DNA from: Polyangiaceae bacterium
GTDB taxonomy: Bacteria > Myxococcota_A > Polyangia > Polyangiales > Polyangiaceae
Direction of reading: 5' to 3'
Assembly: GCA_013214025.1 (NCBI GenBank)
Contig: JABSRN010000177.1
Location: 1 to 64,000, forward strand
Length of the DNA stretch: 64,000 bases
Below, one piece after another: positions 16,344 through 25,767 of this stretch (positions within the stretch are counted from its first letter, which is position 1; every line of letters begins with the position of its first letter). The position numbers were made by a program, and so were the translations under genes. The notes beneath the pieces are model-generated. The model was not told the DNA's origin. It saw nothing but the letters and a program-made list of their open reading frames with translations, and did not search any database.

Positions 16344-17207
16344 CTAGGGACGCAGGGCTTCGAGGATCTGTACCGTCGCCGGCGAGCGGTTCAAGGTGTA
16401 GAAATGAATGCCGGGCGCGCCACGGTTGAGCAGGTCGCGACATTGCTCGATCGCATGGGCTACGCCGATCGCTCGGATACGCTCAGAATCGCCGTCCGCT
16501 TCTTCGAGTCGTACACGCAAACGCTCAGGCAGCTCGGCACCACACATCGCCGTGAAGCGTTTAATCTGGTTGTAGTTGGTGACCGGCATGATGCCCGCCA
16601 CGATCTTTTGCTCGATACCGAGCTCGCGAGCACACCGCACAAACTCAAAGTAGTCGTCGTTGTTGAAGAACAACTGAGTGACCAGAAAATCGAGCCCCGC
16701 ATCCACCTTGTGTTTGAGATTGGCAAGATCGGCGCCCATAGACTCGGCTTCGGGGTGTTTCTCCGGGTAGCAGGCGCCACCCAAACAGAAGTCGTAGTCC
16801 TTGCGGATAAATTCGATGAGTTCGGACGCGTAGCCGAAGCCGCCCTCGTGCTGAGCAAAGGTCGTTTCGCCCTTCGGAGGATCGCCTCGGAGGGGCAGCA
16901 AGTTGTCGATCCTCGCCTCCTGCAATTGGTCGAGCACACTCCGCAACTCCGCTTGGTCTGCACCAACACAGGTCAGGTGCGCCATCGTGTCGATGCCTGT
17001 CTCCGCTTTGATGCGACGCACCAATTCCACCGTGAGCCGGCGAGTGCTGCCGCCGGCGCCGTAGGTCACCGAAACGTACGCAGGCTCGTACTGCTTGAGC
17101 CTCGCTACCGTTTCAAAAAGGGTATTCATGCCCTCTTCGTTTTTCGGCGGAAAAAACTCGAAAGAGAAAGCCGGAGCCCCGGTTTTTAGCTTGTCGATGA
17201 TCTTCAT
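16344..17207 (-). CDS. metF: 5,10-methylenetetrahydrofolate reductase
   Basis: FAD enzyme reducing 5,10-methylene-tetrahydrofolate to 5-methyl-tetrahydrofolate for methionine synthesis. At 287 residues it has normal bacterial length, as a TIM barrel. Signatures are FSFEFFPPKNEEG near the N-terminus, VSVTYGAGGSTR (folate/FAD site), HLTCVGADQ, LPLRGDPPKGE, and VTQLFFNNDDYFEFV. The start at 17207 is an ATG. A strong hairpin lies about 55-75 bp upstream. The gene is not linked here to other methionine genes. Confidence 0.95.
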   Translation of the reverse strand: MKIIDKLKTGAPAFSFEFFPPKNEEGMNTLFETVARLKQYEPAYVSVTYGAGGSTRRLTVELVRRIKAETGIDTMAHLTCVGADQAELRSVLDQLQEARIDNLLPLRGDPPKGETTFAQHEGGFGYASELIEFIRKDYDFCLGGACYPEKHPEAESMGADLANLKHKVDAGLDFLVTQLFFNNDDYFEFVRCARELGIEQKIVAGIMPVTNYNQIKRFTAMCGAELPERLRVRLEEADGDSERIRAIGVAHAIEQCRDLLNRGAPGIHFYTLNRSPATVQILEALRP

Positions 17208-17561
17208 AGCTTGGCCTCGACCTCTTAACTCAATTCCACCGTGCAGGCCGCCAAATTGGGGTAGGTGCAGTGAGCACCTACTTAACAGCTATCATCCAGA
17301 TCGGCCAAAGGACCGTAACCGGGCACATGCTGTCGGCTCTCGGGCGGATGCTCACGCTCCGGTGTAACGGCAGCCAACAGCTCTAGTCGGGCGAGTCGAA
17401 CGCGCCGCAGCGACAACAAACGGGGCAAAGCCAAGGCTAAGAATCTGGCCCCGTCGAGCACTCTTCAGAAGGCGATGCGTCTGGCGACGGGGGCCAGCTT
17501 ACAGTACCTTGGGGCTTGGTGGATTTTGCGAACCGGGCCGAGGGGGCCTGAGAAAGCTGGT
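17208..17561. other. Divergent intergenic region between metF and the phoH-type gene
   Basis: A 354-bp gap without a recognisable gene. Apart from the hairpin at 17261-17281, no structure was seen. An in-frame extension of the phoH gene up to 17475 exists but lacks family features. Confidence 0.4.
17261..17281 (-). promoter_or_regulatory. Hairpin or operator in the metF leader
   Basis: GTAGGTGC-AGTGA-GCACCTAC is a perfect 8-bp inverted repeat with a 5-base spacer, 54-74 bp upstream of the metF ATG. There is no T-run on either side, so an operator or RNA leader element is more likely than a terminator. No known SAM riboswitch consensus was recognised. Confidence 0.45.
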
Positions 17562-18878
17562 ATGCGAAAAAACTACGTCCTCGATACGAACGTTTTACTC
17601 CACGACCCAAAAGCCATATTCAAGTTTGAAGACAACGACATTGTTATTCCGATCTACGTGATCGAAGAGATCGACAAGTTCAAGCGCGACACATCGGAAC
17701 GCGGCCGCAACGCCCGACACATCACTCGAGCCCTCGATGCCCTGCGAGCCGAGAACGGTTCCCTGGCAGCAGGTGTGCCTGTCGGTACCGACGGCACGCT
17801 GAGAGTCGACGTTCCCGCGGCGCGACCGAAAGTAAAAAGCGCTCTCGACCCGCACTCGAATGACAACGCCATCATGCAAACGGCGCTCGATCTGCGCGAT
17901 AGCAAGCCAGACGTTCCCACCATATTTGTCACGATGGACGTCAACCTGCGTATCCGCGCCGATTCCCTCGGACTCAGCGTCGAGTCCTACGAGAACATGG
18001 CGGTTCAGCCCGACGATATGGCCCCGGGCTATGTGGACATCGTCGTCGACAACACCGCCTTCGAAGAGTTCTTCGAGCGCGGCACACTCAAGGATCCGCA
18101 AGTAGAAGGACTGCAGAGCAACCTCTGCGTGATGCTGACCGACGCTAATTCGCCAAAACGAACGGCCCTGGGCCGATACCGACGATCCGAGAACTCGATC
18201 CGCGCGTTGCAGGTCCCGCGGGAAGGAGTCATTTCAGTACGACCCCGGAACCGCGAGCAATCCTTCGCCCTCGATCTGTTGCTCGACGACTCGGTTCGTA
18301 TGGTGAGCCTCATCGGCATGGCGGGAACCGGCAAGACGCTGTTGGCGCTCGCAGCCGGTGTCAAACGCGTGGTGGAAGACGGCACTTACGCCCGCCTTTT
18401 GGTGAGCCGCCCCATCGTCCCGCTCGGTAGGGATCTGGGCTACCTACCCGGTGACGTGGAGGAGAAACTGGGCCCGTGGATGAAACCCATCTTCGACAAC
18501 CTGGAGTTCCTGCTCGTGTCAGGCGGGCGACGGCGCGGTCTCCGGGGTTTTGACGAGCTTCTGCAAAGCGGTCAAATCGAGGTCGAGCCTCTCACCTACA
18601 TCCGCGGTCGAAGCTTCCCGCAACAGTTCGTGATCGTCGATGAGGCACAAAATCTCACGCCCCATGAGGTCAAGACGGTCATCACTCGTTGCGGCGAAGG
18701 CACGAAAATCGTCCTCACGGGAGACCCGAACCAAATCGATAACCCCTACGTGGACTCCGCCACCAACGGGCTCAGCGTCGCCGTGGAGCGCATGAGAAAC
18801 GAAGAATTGGTCGGACACATCCTGCTCACCAAGGGAGAACGCAGCGAGCTGGCCAACGTCGCCGCCGCCAAGCTATAA
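17562..18878 (+). CDS. phoH: PhoH-family ATPase with N-terminal PIN domain (PhoH2 type)
   Basis: About 438 residues from the ATG at 17562; the upstream 29 codons are ignored because family members begin MRKNYVLDTNVLLHDP. The N-terminal PIN nuclease domain has its acidic residues in VLDTNVLL, VIEEID and VTMDVNLR. The C-terminal PhoH ATPase has Walker A GMAGTGKT, Walker B FVIVDEAQN and the LTGDPNQID segment. PhoH2-type proteins act as RNA helicase/ribonuclease. It is cytoplasmic and 12 bp upstream of mpl, suggesting co-transcription. Confidence 0.92.
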   Translation: MRKNYVLDTNVLLHDPKAIFKFEDNDIVIPIYVIEEIDKFKRDTSERGRNARHITRALDALRAENGSLAAGVPVGTDGTLRVDVPAARPKVKSALDPHSNDNAIMQTALDLRDSKPDVPTIFVTMDVNLRIRADSLGLSVESYENMAVQPDDMAPGYVDIVVDNTAFEEFFERGTLKDPQVEGLQSNLCVMLTDANSPKRTALGRYRRSENSIRALQVPREGVISVRPRNREQSFALDLLLDDSVRMVSLIGMAGTGKTLLALAAGVKRVVEDGTYARLLVSRPIVPLGRDLGYLPGDVEEKLGPWMKPIFDNLEFLLVSGGRRRGLRGFDELLQSGQIEVEPLTYIRGRSFPQQFVIVDEAQNLTPHEVKTVITRCGEGTKIVLTGDPNQIDNPYVDSATNGLSVAVERMRNEELVGHILLTKGERSELANVAAAKL

Positions 18879-18890
18879 ACTCTGCGCGAC

Positions 18891-20357
18891 ATGCGCATTC
18901 ACATCGTAGCCGTCTCCGGTACCGCCATGGGTTCACTCGCGGGCCTATGCGCGGAGCTCGGCCACGATGTGAGTGGAAGCGATGTTCGTTTCGATCCTCC
19001 GATCGGACCCGCCCTCAAAAAATGGGGCATTCAGTTGTTCGAGGGTTTCAGCGCCGATCACCTCGCCCACAAACCGGACTTGGTCGTGATCGGAAATGTA
19101 TGTCGAAAAGACAACGTGGAGGCCCGCGCCGCCATTGACGGCGGGTTTCGTTACACCCATGTGGCAGGCGCGCTCCAAGAGTTCGCCCTCGAAGGGACGC
19201 GACCCTTGGTCGTGGCAGGAACCCACGGCAAAACCACGACGACCAGTCTGTGCGCCTATTTGCTGGATGCGGTGGGGCTTGAGCCAGGTTTCTTGATCGG
19301 CGGCATCGCGAAAAATTTCGGAACGAGCTTCCGCACCGCCCCCACAACACGCAGCTTGCCCACCCTTGGGGAAGCTGGTCTCAGTCGTCCCGGCGGGGCC
19401 AAAGCCTTTGTGCTCGAAGGGGATGAGTACGACACCGCCTTCTTCGAAAAAACAGCGAAGTTTCTTCACTACCACGCCCAGGTCTTGGTGCTCACGTCCT
19501 GCGAGCACGACCACATCGACATCTACCCAACCGAAGAGAGCTACTTTGCCCCCTTCGTGCAGCTGCTGCGGGACATGCCCGAAGACGGCCTGCTCATTGC
19601 CAACGCGAATGACGCCAAGGTGGTCGAACTGACCCGTCACGCCCGCTGCCGAGTCAGCTTCTACGGCACCGAAGACAAGAAGAGCTACGCGCCGGCCATC
19701 CACTGGCAGGGTGCGATCGCCAGTAGCGATGCCAGCGGCACCAGCTTCGACCTCTACGGTGGTGGCAGCTACTTCGGGCGTGTTGCGTCCCCCCTCTCCG
19801 GGCACCACAATCTTCAAAATGTGCTGGCAGCCTTCGCCGCGGCAGCCGAAGGCTTTGGAGCCAAGGTCGACAAATTGATCGAAGCCTTAGCCCGCTTCGA
19901 GGGCATCAAGCGGAGACAAGAGTTGATCGGGACGCCTGGCGGCGTTCTCGTCTACGACGACTTCGCCCATCATCCGACGGCCGTCCGGGAAACCCTGGGA
20001 GGCCTCAAACGCCGCCATCCTGACGGAAAGCTGTTTGCAGTTTTTGAGCCCCGCAGCGCCACGGCCTGTCGCGCGCTGCACCAAGACGCTTATCCCGGAA
20101 GTTTTTCCGAGGCGGACATCGTGATGCTGGCCCCCTTGGGTCGCTCCGGCCTCGCGCCCGAAGAAGCCCTCGATCTTGGCAAAATCGTCGAACAATTGGC
20201 TCAGTCCGGCACCCCCGCCAGCGTCATGCCCGATGTAGACAGCATCGTCGCCGCGCTCAAGATGCAGGCAAACGCCGGAGATGTCGTCGCCCTATTGTCG
20301 AACGGCGCGTTCGGTGGCATCCACAGCCTCGTGCTGAATGCACTGGCCGATTCCTGA
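18891..20357 (+). CDS. mpl: UDP-N-acetylmuramate:L-alanyl-gamma-D-glutamyl-meso-diaminopimelate ligase
   Basis: Peptidoglycan recycling ligase attaching the recovered tripeptide to UDP-MurNAc, in the cytoplasm. It has the Mur ligase fold: an N-terminal Rossmann domain starting IHIVAVSGTAMGSLAGL, the ATP P-loop GTHGKTTTT at about 110-118, a central ATPase domain, and a C-terminal domain with YDDFAHHPTAVRETL, which is characteristic of Mpl. At 488 residues it is close to the usual length. It indicates a diaminopimelate-type cell wall and active recycling. Confidence 0.93.
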   Translation: MRIHIVAVSGTAMGSLAGLCAELGHDVSGSDVRFDPPIGPALKKWGIQLFEGFSADHLAHKPDLVVIGNVCRKDNVEARAAIDGGFRYTHVAGALQEFALEGTRPLVVAGTHGKTTTTSLCAYLLDAVGLEPGFLIGGIAKNFGTSFRTAPTTRSLPTLGEAGLSRPGGAKAFVLEGDEYDTAFFEKTAKFLHYHAQVLVLTSCEHDHIDIYPTEESYFAPFVQLLRDMPEDGLLIANANDAKVVELTRHARCRVSFYGTEDKKSYAPAIHWQGAIASSDASGTSFDLYGGGSYFGRVASPLSGHHNLQNVLAAFAAAAEGFGAKVDKLIEALARFEGIKRRQELIGTPGGVLVYDDFAHHPTAVRETLGGLKRRHPDGKLFAVFEPRSATACRALHQDAYPGSFSEADIVMLAPLGRSGLAPEEALDLGKIVEQLAQSGTPASVMPDVDSIVAALKMQANAGDVVALLSNGAFGGIHSLVLNALADS

Positions 20358-20396
20358 CGAATCGACCTGACCCCAACCGAATGATCTGGAGGACAC

Positions 20397-20888
20397 GTGG
20401 CTTGTGAGTGCGGACTAGAAGGAACGACGAAGACATGCTGTCTCCCCATCATCAAAGGTGAGAAGGACGCGCCGACAGCTGAAGCGCTGATGCGCGCCCG
20501 CTACACCGCCTACGTCGAGCACGAGATCGATTTCTTGATCGGATCGCTACATCCTGAGCACGAGCACAACGTCGATCGGGAGAGCACCAAGCAGTGGGCG
20601 GAGAGCGCCGCGTGGATGGGTCTCGATGTGCTCAACGTCAAAGATGGCAGCGAGAACGACGAAACGGGCGAAGTCGAATTCATCGCCCACTTCCAGATAA
20701 AAGAGCAGGATCAGGCGCACCACGAGCGGGCCACCTTCGCCAAACACAAGGGCAAGTGGTTCTTCGTCGATGGCCAAGAGCTCAAGGGTCAGCCCGTCGT
20801 CCGCGACACCCCTCGCATTGGTCGAAACGAACCCTGCACCTGCGGGAGCGGGAAAAAATACAAGAAATGCTGCGGTAAAGCCGCCTAG
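20397..20888 (+). CDS. ychJ: YchJ-like protein with SEC-C zinc motif
   Basis: 163 residues, GTG start with GGAGG about seven bases before. It has the N-terminal Cys cluster CECG...CC and the RARYTAYV element of the YchJ (UPF0225) family, an NTF2-like middle domain, and a C-terminal SEC-C motif [18 protein letters not shown] that binds zinc, as in SecA. The cellular role of YchJ proteins is not settled. The start is 39 bp after mpl on the same strand. Confidence 0.9.
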   Translation: MACECGLEGTTKTCCLPIIKGEKDAPTAEALMRARYTAYVEHEIDFLIGSLHPEHEHNVDRESTKQWAESAAWMGLDVLNVKDGSENDETGEVEFIAHFQIKEQDQAHHERATFAKHKGKWFFVDGQELKGQPVVRDTPRIGRNEPCTCGSGKKYKKCCGKAA

Positions 20889-20934
20889 TCGCATTCACTG
20901 TAGAGCTACTGCGCCGCCAGCCTACTGCGGCAGC

Positions 20935-21825
20935 CTACTGCCGGATGGTCTTTCGCTCACAGCGGGGGCTATCGAGCACGACCGTCACGCCTTGGTTGCT
21001 TGGGACCAGATGATTGTACATCTTGGTCATGCCGGTATCGCCGGTGAACACATCCACGTGACGACCTTTGACCCGTAGCCCGCGATCCTGAGCAATGAAA
21101 CAACCGTCGTGCACCGTCTTGCCCGCTCCGTCCCGGGGCAAGCCGTCATAGTCCGGAATGTACACCACGGTGTGCAGGGGAATCACGTCACTATCTACGG
21201 CAATGGTGACCATCGGCGTGATGGGGCCGCCGGTGGCGCCCCGTCCCCAGGGGTAGCTCGCCGGATCTAAGCTATCGAAACAAATCTTCTGCCCGGTTCG
21301 CGGACACTCCGCAGCGCATTCGCAATCTCGACGGGAAAAACTTACCGTCTGCCCTTCGCTCAGATGACCGCTGCCTTGCACACAGACAGCGTCATGAAAG
21401 CCCCGGGGCACCGCTTTGATGGTCTGGCAGCTAGCGTTCATCAGCGGGACGGGATCGCCTTCAAACTCCAGCTCGCTGGGGAAATTGTAGTAGGTGTTTC
21501 GGAAAGTGCCGAGCACGCGCCCGGTCAGTTTTCCGCGCGCAACCCGTTCATCCCGAGACGGACCCGATCCGCCGATGACGTGGGTGGACCGATGCCTGGC
21601 TCCGGAAGAAGCGAGCTCTGAGGTCGCGCCCAACTCGGAAATCACGACGCTCTCCACGGGCGGGTCGTATTGCTTCCCCGACTCCGGCTCCCATTGACTC
21701 GAAGCGCCACAGGCGCTTAGCAAGATCGCTCCCGCCAGCATCGGCAAACCATGTGAGGCCCCGCCCTGGAACGAGTTGGCATTCAGCATCAGTAGAGACT
21801 GGGGGCGGCTCAAGGGGTTGTTCAT
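20935..21825 (-). CDS. Lipoprotein with a 3D (MltA-type) domain
   Basis: 296 residues. The signal segment ends LLSAC, a good lipobox, although preceded by about 25 non-hydrophobic residues; an internal start is possible. The C-terminal part is a 3D domain, named for three conserved Asp, seen here in TIAVDSDVIPLHTVVYIP, IAQDRGLRVKG and VDVFTG. This barrel forms the active site of lytic transglycosylases such as MltA and of Rpf2/YabE-type muralytic proteins. A Cys-rich stretch (RRDCECAAECPR) precedes it. Its ATG overlaps the stop of the haemoglobin gene by ATGA, so the two are translationally coupled. It probably acts on peptidoglycan. Confidence 0.8.
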   Translation of the reverse strand: MNNPLSRPQSLLMLNANSFQGGASHGLPMLAGAILLSACGASSQWEPESGKQYDPPVESVVISELGATSELASSGARHRSTHVIGGSGPSRDERVARGKLTGRVLGTFRNTYYNFPSELEFEGDPVPLMNASCQTIKAVPRGFHDAVCVQGSGHLSEGQTVSFSRRDCECAAECPRTGQKICFDSLDPASYPWGRGATGGPITPMVTIAVDSDVIPLHTVVYIPDYDGLPRDGAGKTVHDGCFIAQDRGLRVKGRHVDVFTGDTGMTKMYNHLVPSNQGVTVVLDSPRCERKTIRQ

Positions 21826-22250
21826 TTTTCCGGATCCTTATCGTCCACACTACTCCGATTGGCGCCAGTATCCGAATTCTGAACGCACTCACCTTGAGAA
21901 TCCTTAGTTACCAGCGGTCGCAATCGCTCCGTGTGCTCCACCCAGTGGTTCACGATGTGCTCTTGCACCTCGAAGGCCGCCAGCACCTCCCGGAGGATCT
22001 GCAATCGCCGCATGAACTGACCGCCCATGATTCGATGTTTCGCATGAGCCTCCGCTATGGGTTGGCCCGTATAGACGACGTCAGCGCCAAGGTGCGACGC
22101 CGCCAGTTCGTATTCCTTTTCCTTCACGCGCTCGCGATTGGCGGATGCAAAGAAGAAGCCGATCAACATGTCGTCGAAACTACGATCGACGAATTGATCG
22201 ATGATCGCTCGCAGGATCACCTCGCCACCCAGTTCGTCGAATAGAGTCAT
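21822..22250 (-). CDS. Truncated haemoglobin-like protein
   Basis: 142 residues. The N-terminal FDELGGEVILRAIIDQFVDR and DDMLIGFFF match the A/B/E helices of truncated haemoglobins. The proximal haem His is probably His69 or His72 in EAHAKHRIMGGQF. Truncated haemoglobins bind O2 or NO in the cytoplasm. The last 30 or so residues are a polar tail outside the globin fold. It is coupled to the downstream 3D-domain lipoprotein gene by a 4-bp overlap, which may be operon packing rather than a functional link. Confidence 0.82.
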   Translation of the reverse strand: MTLFDELGGEVILRAIIDQFVDRSFDDMLIGFFFASANRERVKEKEYELAASHLGADVVYTGQPIAEAHAKHRIMGGQFMRRLQILREVLAAFEVQEHIVNHWVEHTERLRPLVTKDSQGECVQNSDTGANRSSVDDKDPEK

Positions 22251-22300
22251 CAGCTATCTAGCGGTTTAGCACATGCCGCGTGGTCCCATTCCACGCCGCA

Positions 22301-23884
22301 TCAGACGTCGGAACCAGGCTCCGCAGACTTGCGCTCCGCGGTTCTGAGCAAGCGCGCCTCAATCTCGGCTCGCAGAACTGTTTTCATGACCTTGCCGAGG
22401 GCGTTTTTCGGCAGCTCTTCGACCTGTACCAGCCGGCGCGGCAATTTGTAGCGGGCCAATTCGTCTTTGGCGAAACTCGCCAGGGAGTCCACGCTGAGCT
22501 CGACTGAGTCGGTAGCTGCGGGAACCACCGCCGCCACAACAACTTCGCCCCACTTCTCATCCGGCACGCCCACTACGCTGATCTCCCGAACCGCAGGATG
22601 TTCCTTGAGTACCGCCTCGATCTCGAGGGCGCTCAGCTTGTAACCTGCGCTCTTGATGATATCGACGGACGTCCGCCCGAGAATCTGCACATATCCGTCC
22701 GCTCGAAACTTCGCCGTATCGCCGCTTCGAAACCAGCTCCCCGCGAATCCCTTGGCCGTCGCCTCCGGGGCATCAAAGTAAGCGGCGAACACACTGGGAC
22801 CACGAATCCAAATCTCGCCGGACTCGCCCTCTGCGACGTCGATGCCTTGTTCATCCACGATTCGGATTTCCGCTCCCCCTACTGGGCGGCCACAACTCCC
22901 CGCCTGCCGCTGACTTTCCTCATGGGGATTGCTCAGCACGATGCCCACTTCCGTCATGCCGTAGCGTTCCAAAGGATACTGCCCGAACAACTCCGCCACC
23001 CTCGCTCCCATTTTCGACGACAGCGCCGCGCTGCCACTGGTGACCAATCGCAGGGTTCGCGCGTCTGCCGCCCACCGTTGGCGCTCAGTCTTGCTCGCCG
23101 TTTCCGCCGCATCGAGCAAGGTCTGGTGCTGGGCCGGCACTGCCATCCAGACAGTGGCTTCGGCGAACTCGCTGAATAACGCTTGAGACTGGAAGCGGCG
23201 CAGGAACTTCGTGCTGCCGCCGCTCCACAAACAAACCATGAAGGCGACCGCGATCCCGTGAAGGTGATGTAACGGCAAGCTGTGCAGCAAACGATCGTCC
23301 TCGCTAAATTCCCACGCTGTGCGGAGGCCATCCACTAAGGCCCAGAGGTTCCCGTGGCTCAGCTGCACTCCCTTCGGCTGCCCAGTAGTCCCGCTGGTAA
23401 ACAGCATCACGGCCCCGGAGGAGGCAGTCACATTTGGCGGCCGCTGCGGACCTTTTCCGTCCCACGCCGCACCAGAGTCCAATGCGAGCATCTCCTCAAT
23501 GCCATCGACCCGTAGCTCGCACTGCAGTGCGGAATCCGGATCCGCCAGCTCGGAGGCCACCAGCAATCGATCCAGACGCGCCGTCTGCGATATTCGATGT
23601 TGTTCTGCCGGGGGGTGGAGGGGACTGAGCGGCACCACCACCGCGCCACTCCGCAAGATGCCGACGAAGGCTGTCGCCCACGCGAGATCCGCCGGCGCCA
23701 ACACTCCGATGCGCTGCCCCGCTGTGCCGCCTGCATCCTTCATCAGCCGGCGTGCGATGCGAGACGATTGCTCGGACAACTCGCGAAAGCTCAGTGTCCC
23801 GCTCTGACCCGACACGGCGACAGCGTCACCTCGAACTCGAAGTTGCTTCTCAAGATTAGCCAAGAGCTGCGACGGCTGCGTCAT
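22301..23884 (-). CDS. AMP-dependent acyl-CoA synthetase, malonyl-CoA synthetase-like
   Basis: 527 residues of the ANL superfamily, which activates a carboxylate as acyl-AMP then transfers it to CoA. The P-loop is MLFTSGTTGQPKGVQLSH, followed by ERYGMTE, the hinge GYVQILGRTSVDIIKSAG and the catalytic Lys near KNALGKVMK. The hinge RTSVDIIKSAGYKLSALEIE and the YGMTEVGIVLSNP segment resemble MatB/ACSF3 malonyl-CoA synthetases more than long-chain FadD enzymes. The substrate is inferred, not shown. It is monocistronic; upstream is a 170-bp gap. Confidence 0.85.
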   Translation of the reverse strand: MTQPSQLLANLEKQLRVRGDAVAVSGQSGTLSFRELSEQSSRIARRLMKDAGGTAGQRIGVLAPADLAWATAFVGILRSGAVVVPLSPLHPPAEQHRISQTARLDRLLVASELADPDSALQCELRVDGIEEMLALDSGAAWDGKGPQRPPNVTASSGAVMLFTSGTTGQPKGVQLSHGNLWALVDGLRTAWEFSEDDRLLHSLPLHHLHGIAVAFMVCLWSGGSTKFLRRFQSQALFSEFAEATVWMAVPAQHQTLLDAAETASKTERQRWAADARTLRLVTSGSAALSSKMGARVAELFGQYPLERYGMTEVGIVLSNPHEESQRQAGSCGRPVGGAEIRIVDEQGIDVAEGESGEIWIRGPSVFAAYFDAPEATAKGFAGSWFRSGDTAKFRADGYVQILGRTSVDIIKSAGYKLSALEIEAVLKEHPAVREISVVGVPDEKWGEVVVAAVVPAATDSVELSVDSLASFAKDELARYKLPRRLVQVEELPKNALGKVMKTVLRAEIEARLLRTAERKSAEPGSDV

Positions 23885-24058
23885 GGGCCCCTCCTAGCCC
23901 GAAATTCGACGAAGCAACACGATGTCGACAATGCCCGATGATCCCCGGGACTTCCGGGCTCCCCCTGGGGGGGCATCACTAAACATCTGCGCAAGCGCTT
24001 CACGAAGCCGCCCCCAAAGAACTTGGCCGAAAGCCCGATAATTCACGAAAAAACAAGC

Positions 24059-24850
24059 ATGCGACGACCCCTCCTAGCGTTAGTCACTTTGAGCATCAGC
24101 CTGGCCTGTTCTCAAACCCCCGACGAAATCGACAGCCAGCGTGGCGCCCTGCAAGACGCCGGGAGCTTCTGCGCTGAATGGGCTGACGCGGCCTGCAACA
24201 GCCAGGTCGTCGACCGTTGCGCCGCCGAGTCCACCGACCACTGCGTCGGCCAGCAGGAACGCTCCTGCAAAAAACTAATCAACGCCGACGAGTATTCGAA
24301 CCGAACCGCATTCCAGTGTTTGGGCGCGGTCGCTCGCGCCTACGCGGATGCCGAGCTGACAGCATCCGAACTGAAAACCGTACTCGGCGCGCAAAACGAA
24401 TGCGACAGCGTCGTGGCCGGACCGGGCGCAGCGGATGGCGCTTGTCTGCGAACCTCTGACTGCAACACGGACCGCGAACTGGAGTGCCTCTTCCGACCCG
24501 GGAACGCCGTAGGCAGCTGCCAGTTGCCCGAAGGCATCGAGGCCGGACACGATTGCAGCGCCCTCAGCTCTGTCTGTGGCGGCGAGTACTACTGTGACGG
24601 CAGCCATTGCCTTTCGAAGAAGGCCGCCGAAGAGCCCTGCTCAAACACCGAGCCCTGCGGTGCCGACTTGCACTGCCCCGCTGGCGACGATAGCCATTGC
24701 CAGCCCACTCTCGATACGGGCGGAGAATGTGAGCTTGACGAGCAATGCGCTTCGGGGCTCTGCGCTCTGCGTACCACCGAAAGCGTAGGCGTTTGCGCAG
24801 ACTCTGTGGTGCTCAACCCGCTGAGCCCGCTGTGCGAGCAACTCCGCTAG
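24059..24850 (+). CDS. Cys-rich lipoprotein
   Basis: About 263 residues from the ATG at 24059. The signal segment LLALVTLSISLACS gives a lipobox. The mature part has more than 20 Cys arranged as small loops (CAEW, CNSQ, CGGEYYCDGSHC, CNTEPCG-like), the repetitive Cys pattern common in myxobacterial surface lipoproteins of unknown function. The upstream frame to 24023 adds residues without signal features. No catalytic motif is visible. Confidence 0.75.
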   Translation: MRRPLLALVTLSISLACSQTPDEIDSQRGALQDAGSFCAEWADAACNSQVVDRCAAESTDHCVGQQERSCKKLINADEYSNRTAFQCLGAVARAYADAELTASELKTVLGAQNECDSVVAGPGAADGACLRTSDCNTDRELECLFRPGNAVGSCQLPEGIEAGHDCSALSSVCGGEYYCDGSHCLSKKAAEEPCSNTEPCGADLHCPAGDDSHCQPTLDTGGECELDEQCASGLCALRTTESVGVCADSVVLNPLSPLCEQLR

Positions 24851-24901
24851 GGTTCGGGGCAACAGCGCACTGAGTGCAAGAATGTACAATCTGCGCGCGC
24901 T

Positions 24902-25744
24902 GTGCAATCGATGATTGCCGTGGCCGCCGCCCTTCGCATCGTCCTGGACGTTTTCGTCTTCCGACTCAAGAAGTTGGAGATGGCGAATATGGGCGCCGCC
25001 GTGGCCATCATGGTCGCCCTGCATTTGGAGATATCGGATATCGCGGTCCGTAGTTTCTTCGCTCTGCAACTGAATCTCCTCGCCTACCTGACGAACGATT
25101 ACCTCGACGTCGACCGCGATCTAAAGGCAGGGCGCGAGCCGACCAAGACACACTTCTTGGCGGGCCACCGCCGCTCGGCTCTGTTCGCCCAGTGGGGCCT
25201 CTTCGCACTCCTCATCGTTATCGCAGCCGTCTATGACTGGGGGCTGTTGATTCCCGCCATCTTCGGAGCGGGCATCTGTTGGCTGTACACGGCCAAGCTG
25301 AAGCACATGCCCCTATGGGACCTAGTGGCGATGACCGCCTGGGGCATTGCGATGACGGCAGTGGCATTCCCAGCCAGCAACTCATTGGGCTGGCTCATTG
25401 TTCTTCAACTCGGCTTGTTCTCTACCTGCTTCGAGAGCATCCAAGTGCTCCGAGACCATGACGAGGACAAAGCCGCTGGGGTCGTCACCACCGCTGTTCT
25501 GCTCGGACCTCGCCGTACCCTGCTGCTCGCGCGTAGCTGCATGGTCATCGCTGCCGTCTACGCATTTCTGCTCCTCCACGTGGGAGTGGGCGGGTGGCTT
25601 CTGGCGGCCGTGTTGTTGCCCTGCCCTCTCGATCGCGTGAGTCGTTACTGGAACCAAGTCAAAATGGTGCAGGGCCTGGGGCTCGCCACCATTCTCGCTT
25701 CGGTGTGGTTCCACTCCCAGCCGTCGGGGTGGCTCAGCCCCTAA
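24902..25744 (+). CDS. UbiA-family prenyltransferase
   Basis: Integral membrane enzyme moving a polyprenyl group to an aromatic or other acceptor. 280 residues with about eight hydrophobic helices. The two Mg-pyrophosphate Asp motifs are NDYLDVDRD at about 65-73 and RDHDEDKAAG in the second half. The short length and sequence are like UbiA proteins outside the ubiquinone pathway, so the acceptor could be a quinone, haem or other lipid. Starts GTG 24902 or ATG 24911. It lies 24 bp before rpoH on the same strand. Confidence 0.87.
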   Translation: MQSMIAVAAALRIVLDVFVFRLKKLEMANMGAAVAIMVALHLEISDIAVRSFFALQLNLLAYLTNDYLDVDRDLKAGREPTKTHFLAGHRRSALFAQWGLFALLIVIAAVYDWGLLIPAIFGAGICWLYTAKLKHMPLWDLVAMTAWGIAMTAVAFPASNSLGWLIVLQLGLFSTCFESIQVLRDHDEDKAAGVVTTAVLLGPRRTLLLARSCMVIAAVYAFLLLHVGVGGWLLAAVLLPCPLDRVSRYWNQVKMVQGLGLATILASVWFHSQPSGWLSP

Positions 25745-25767
25745 CGTTGCGATCCGGCCGGGACGGC

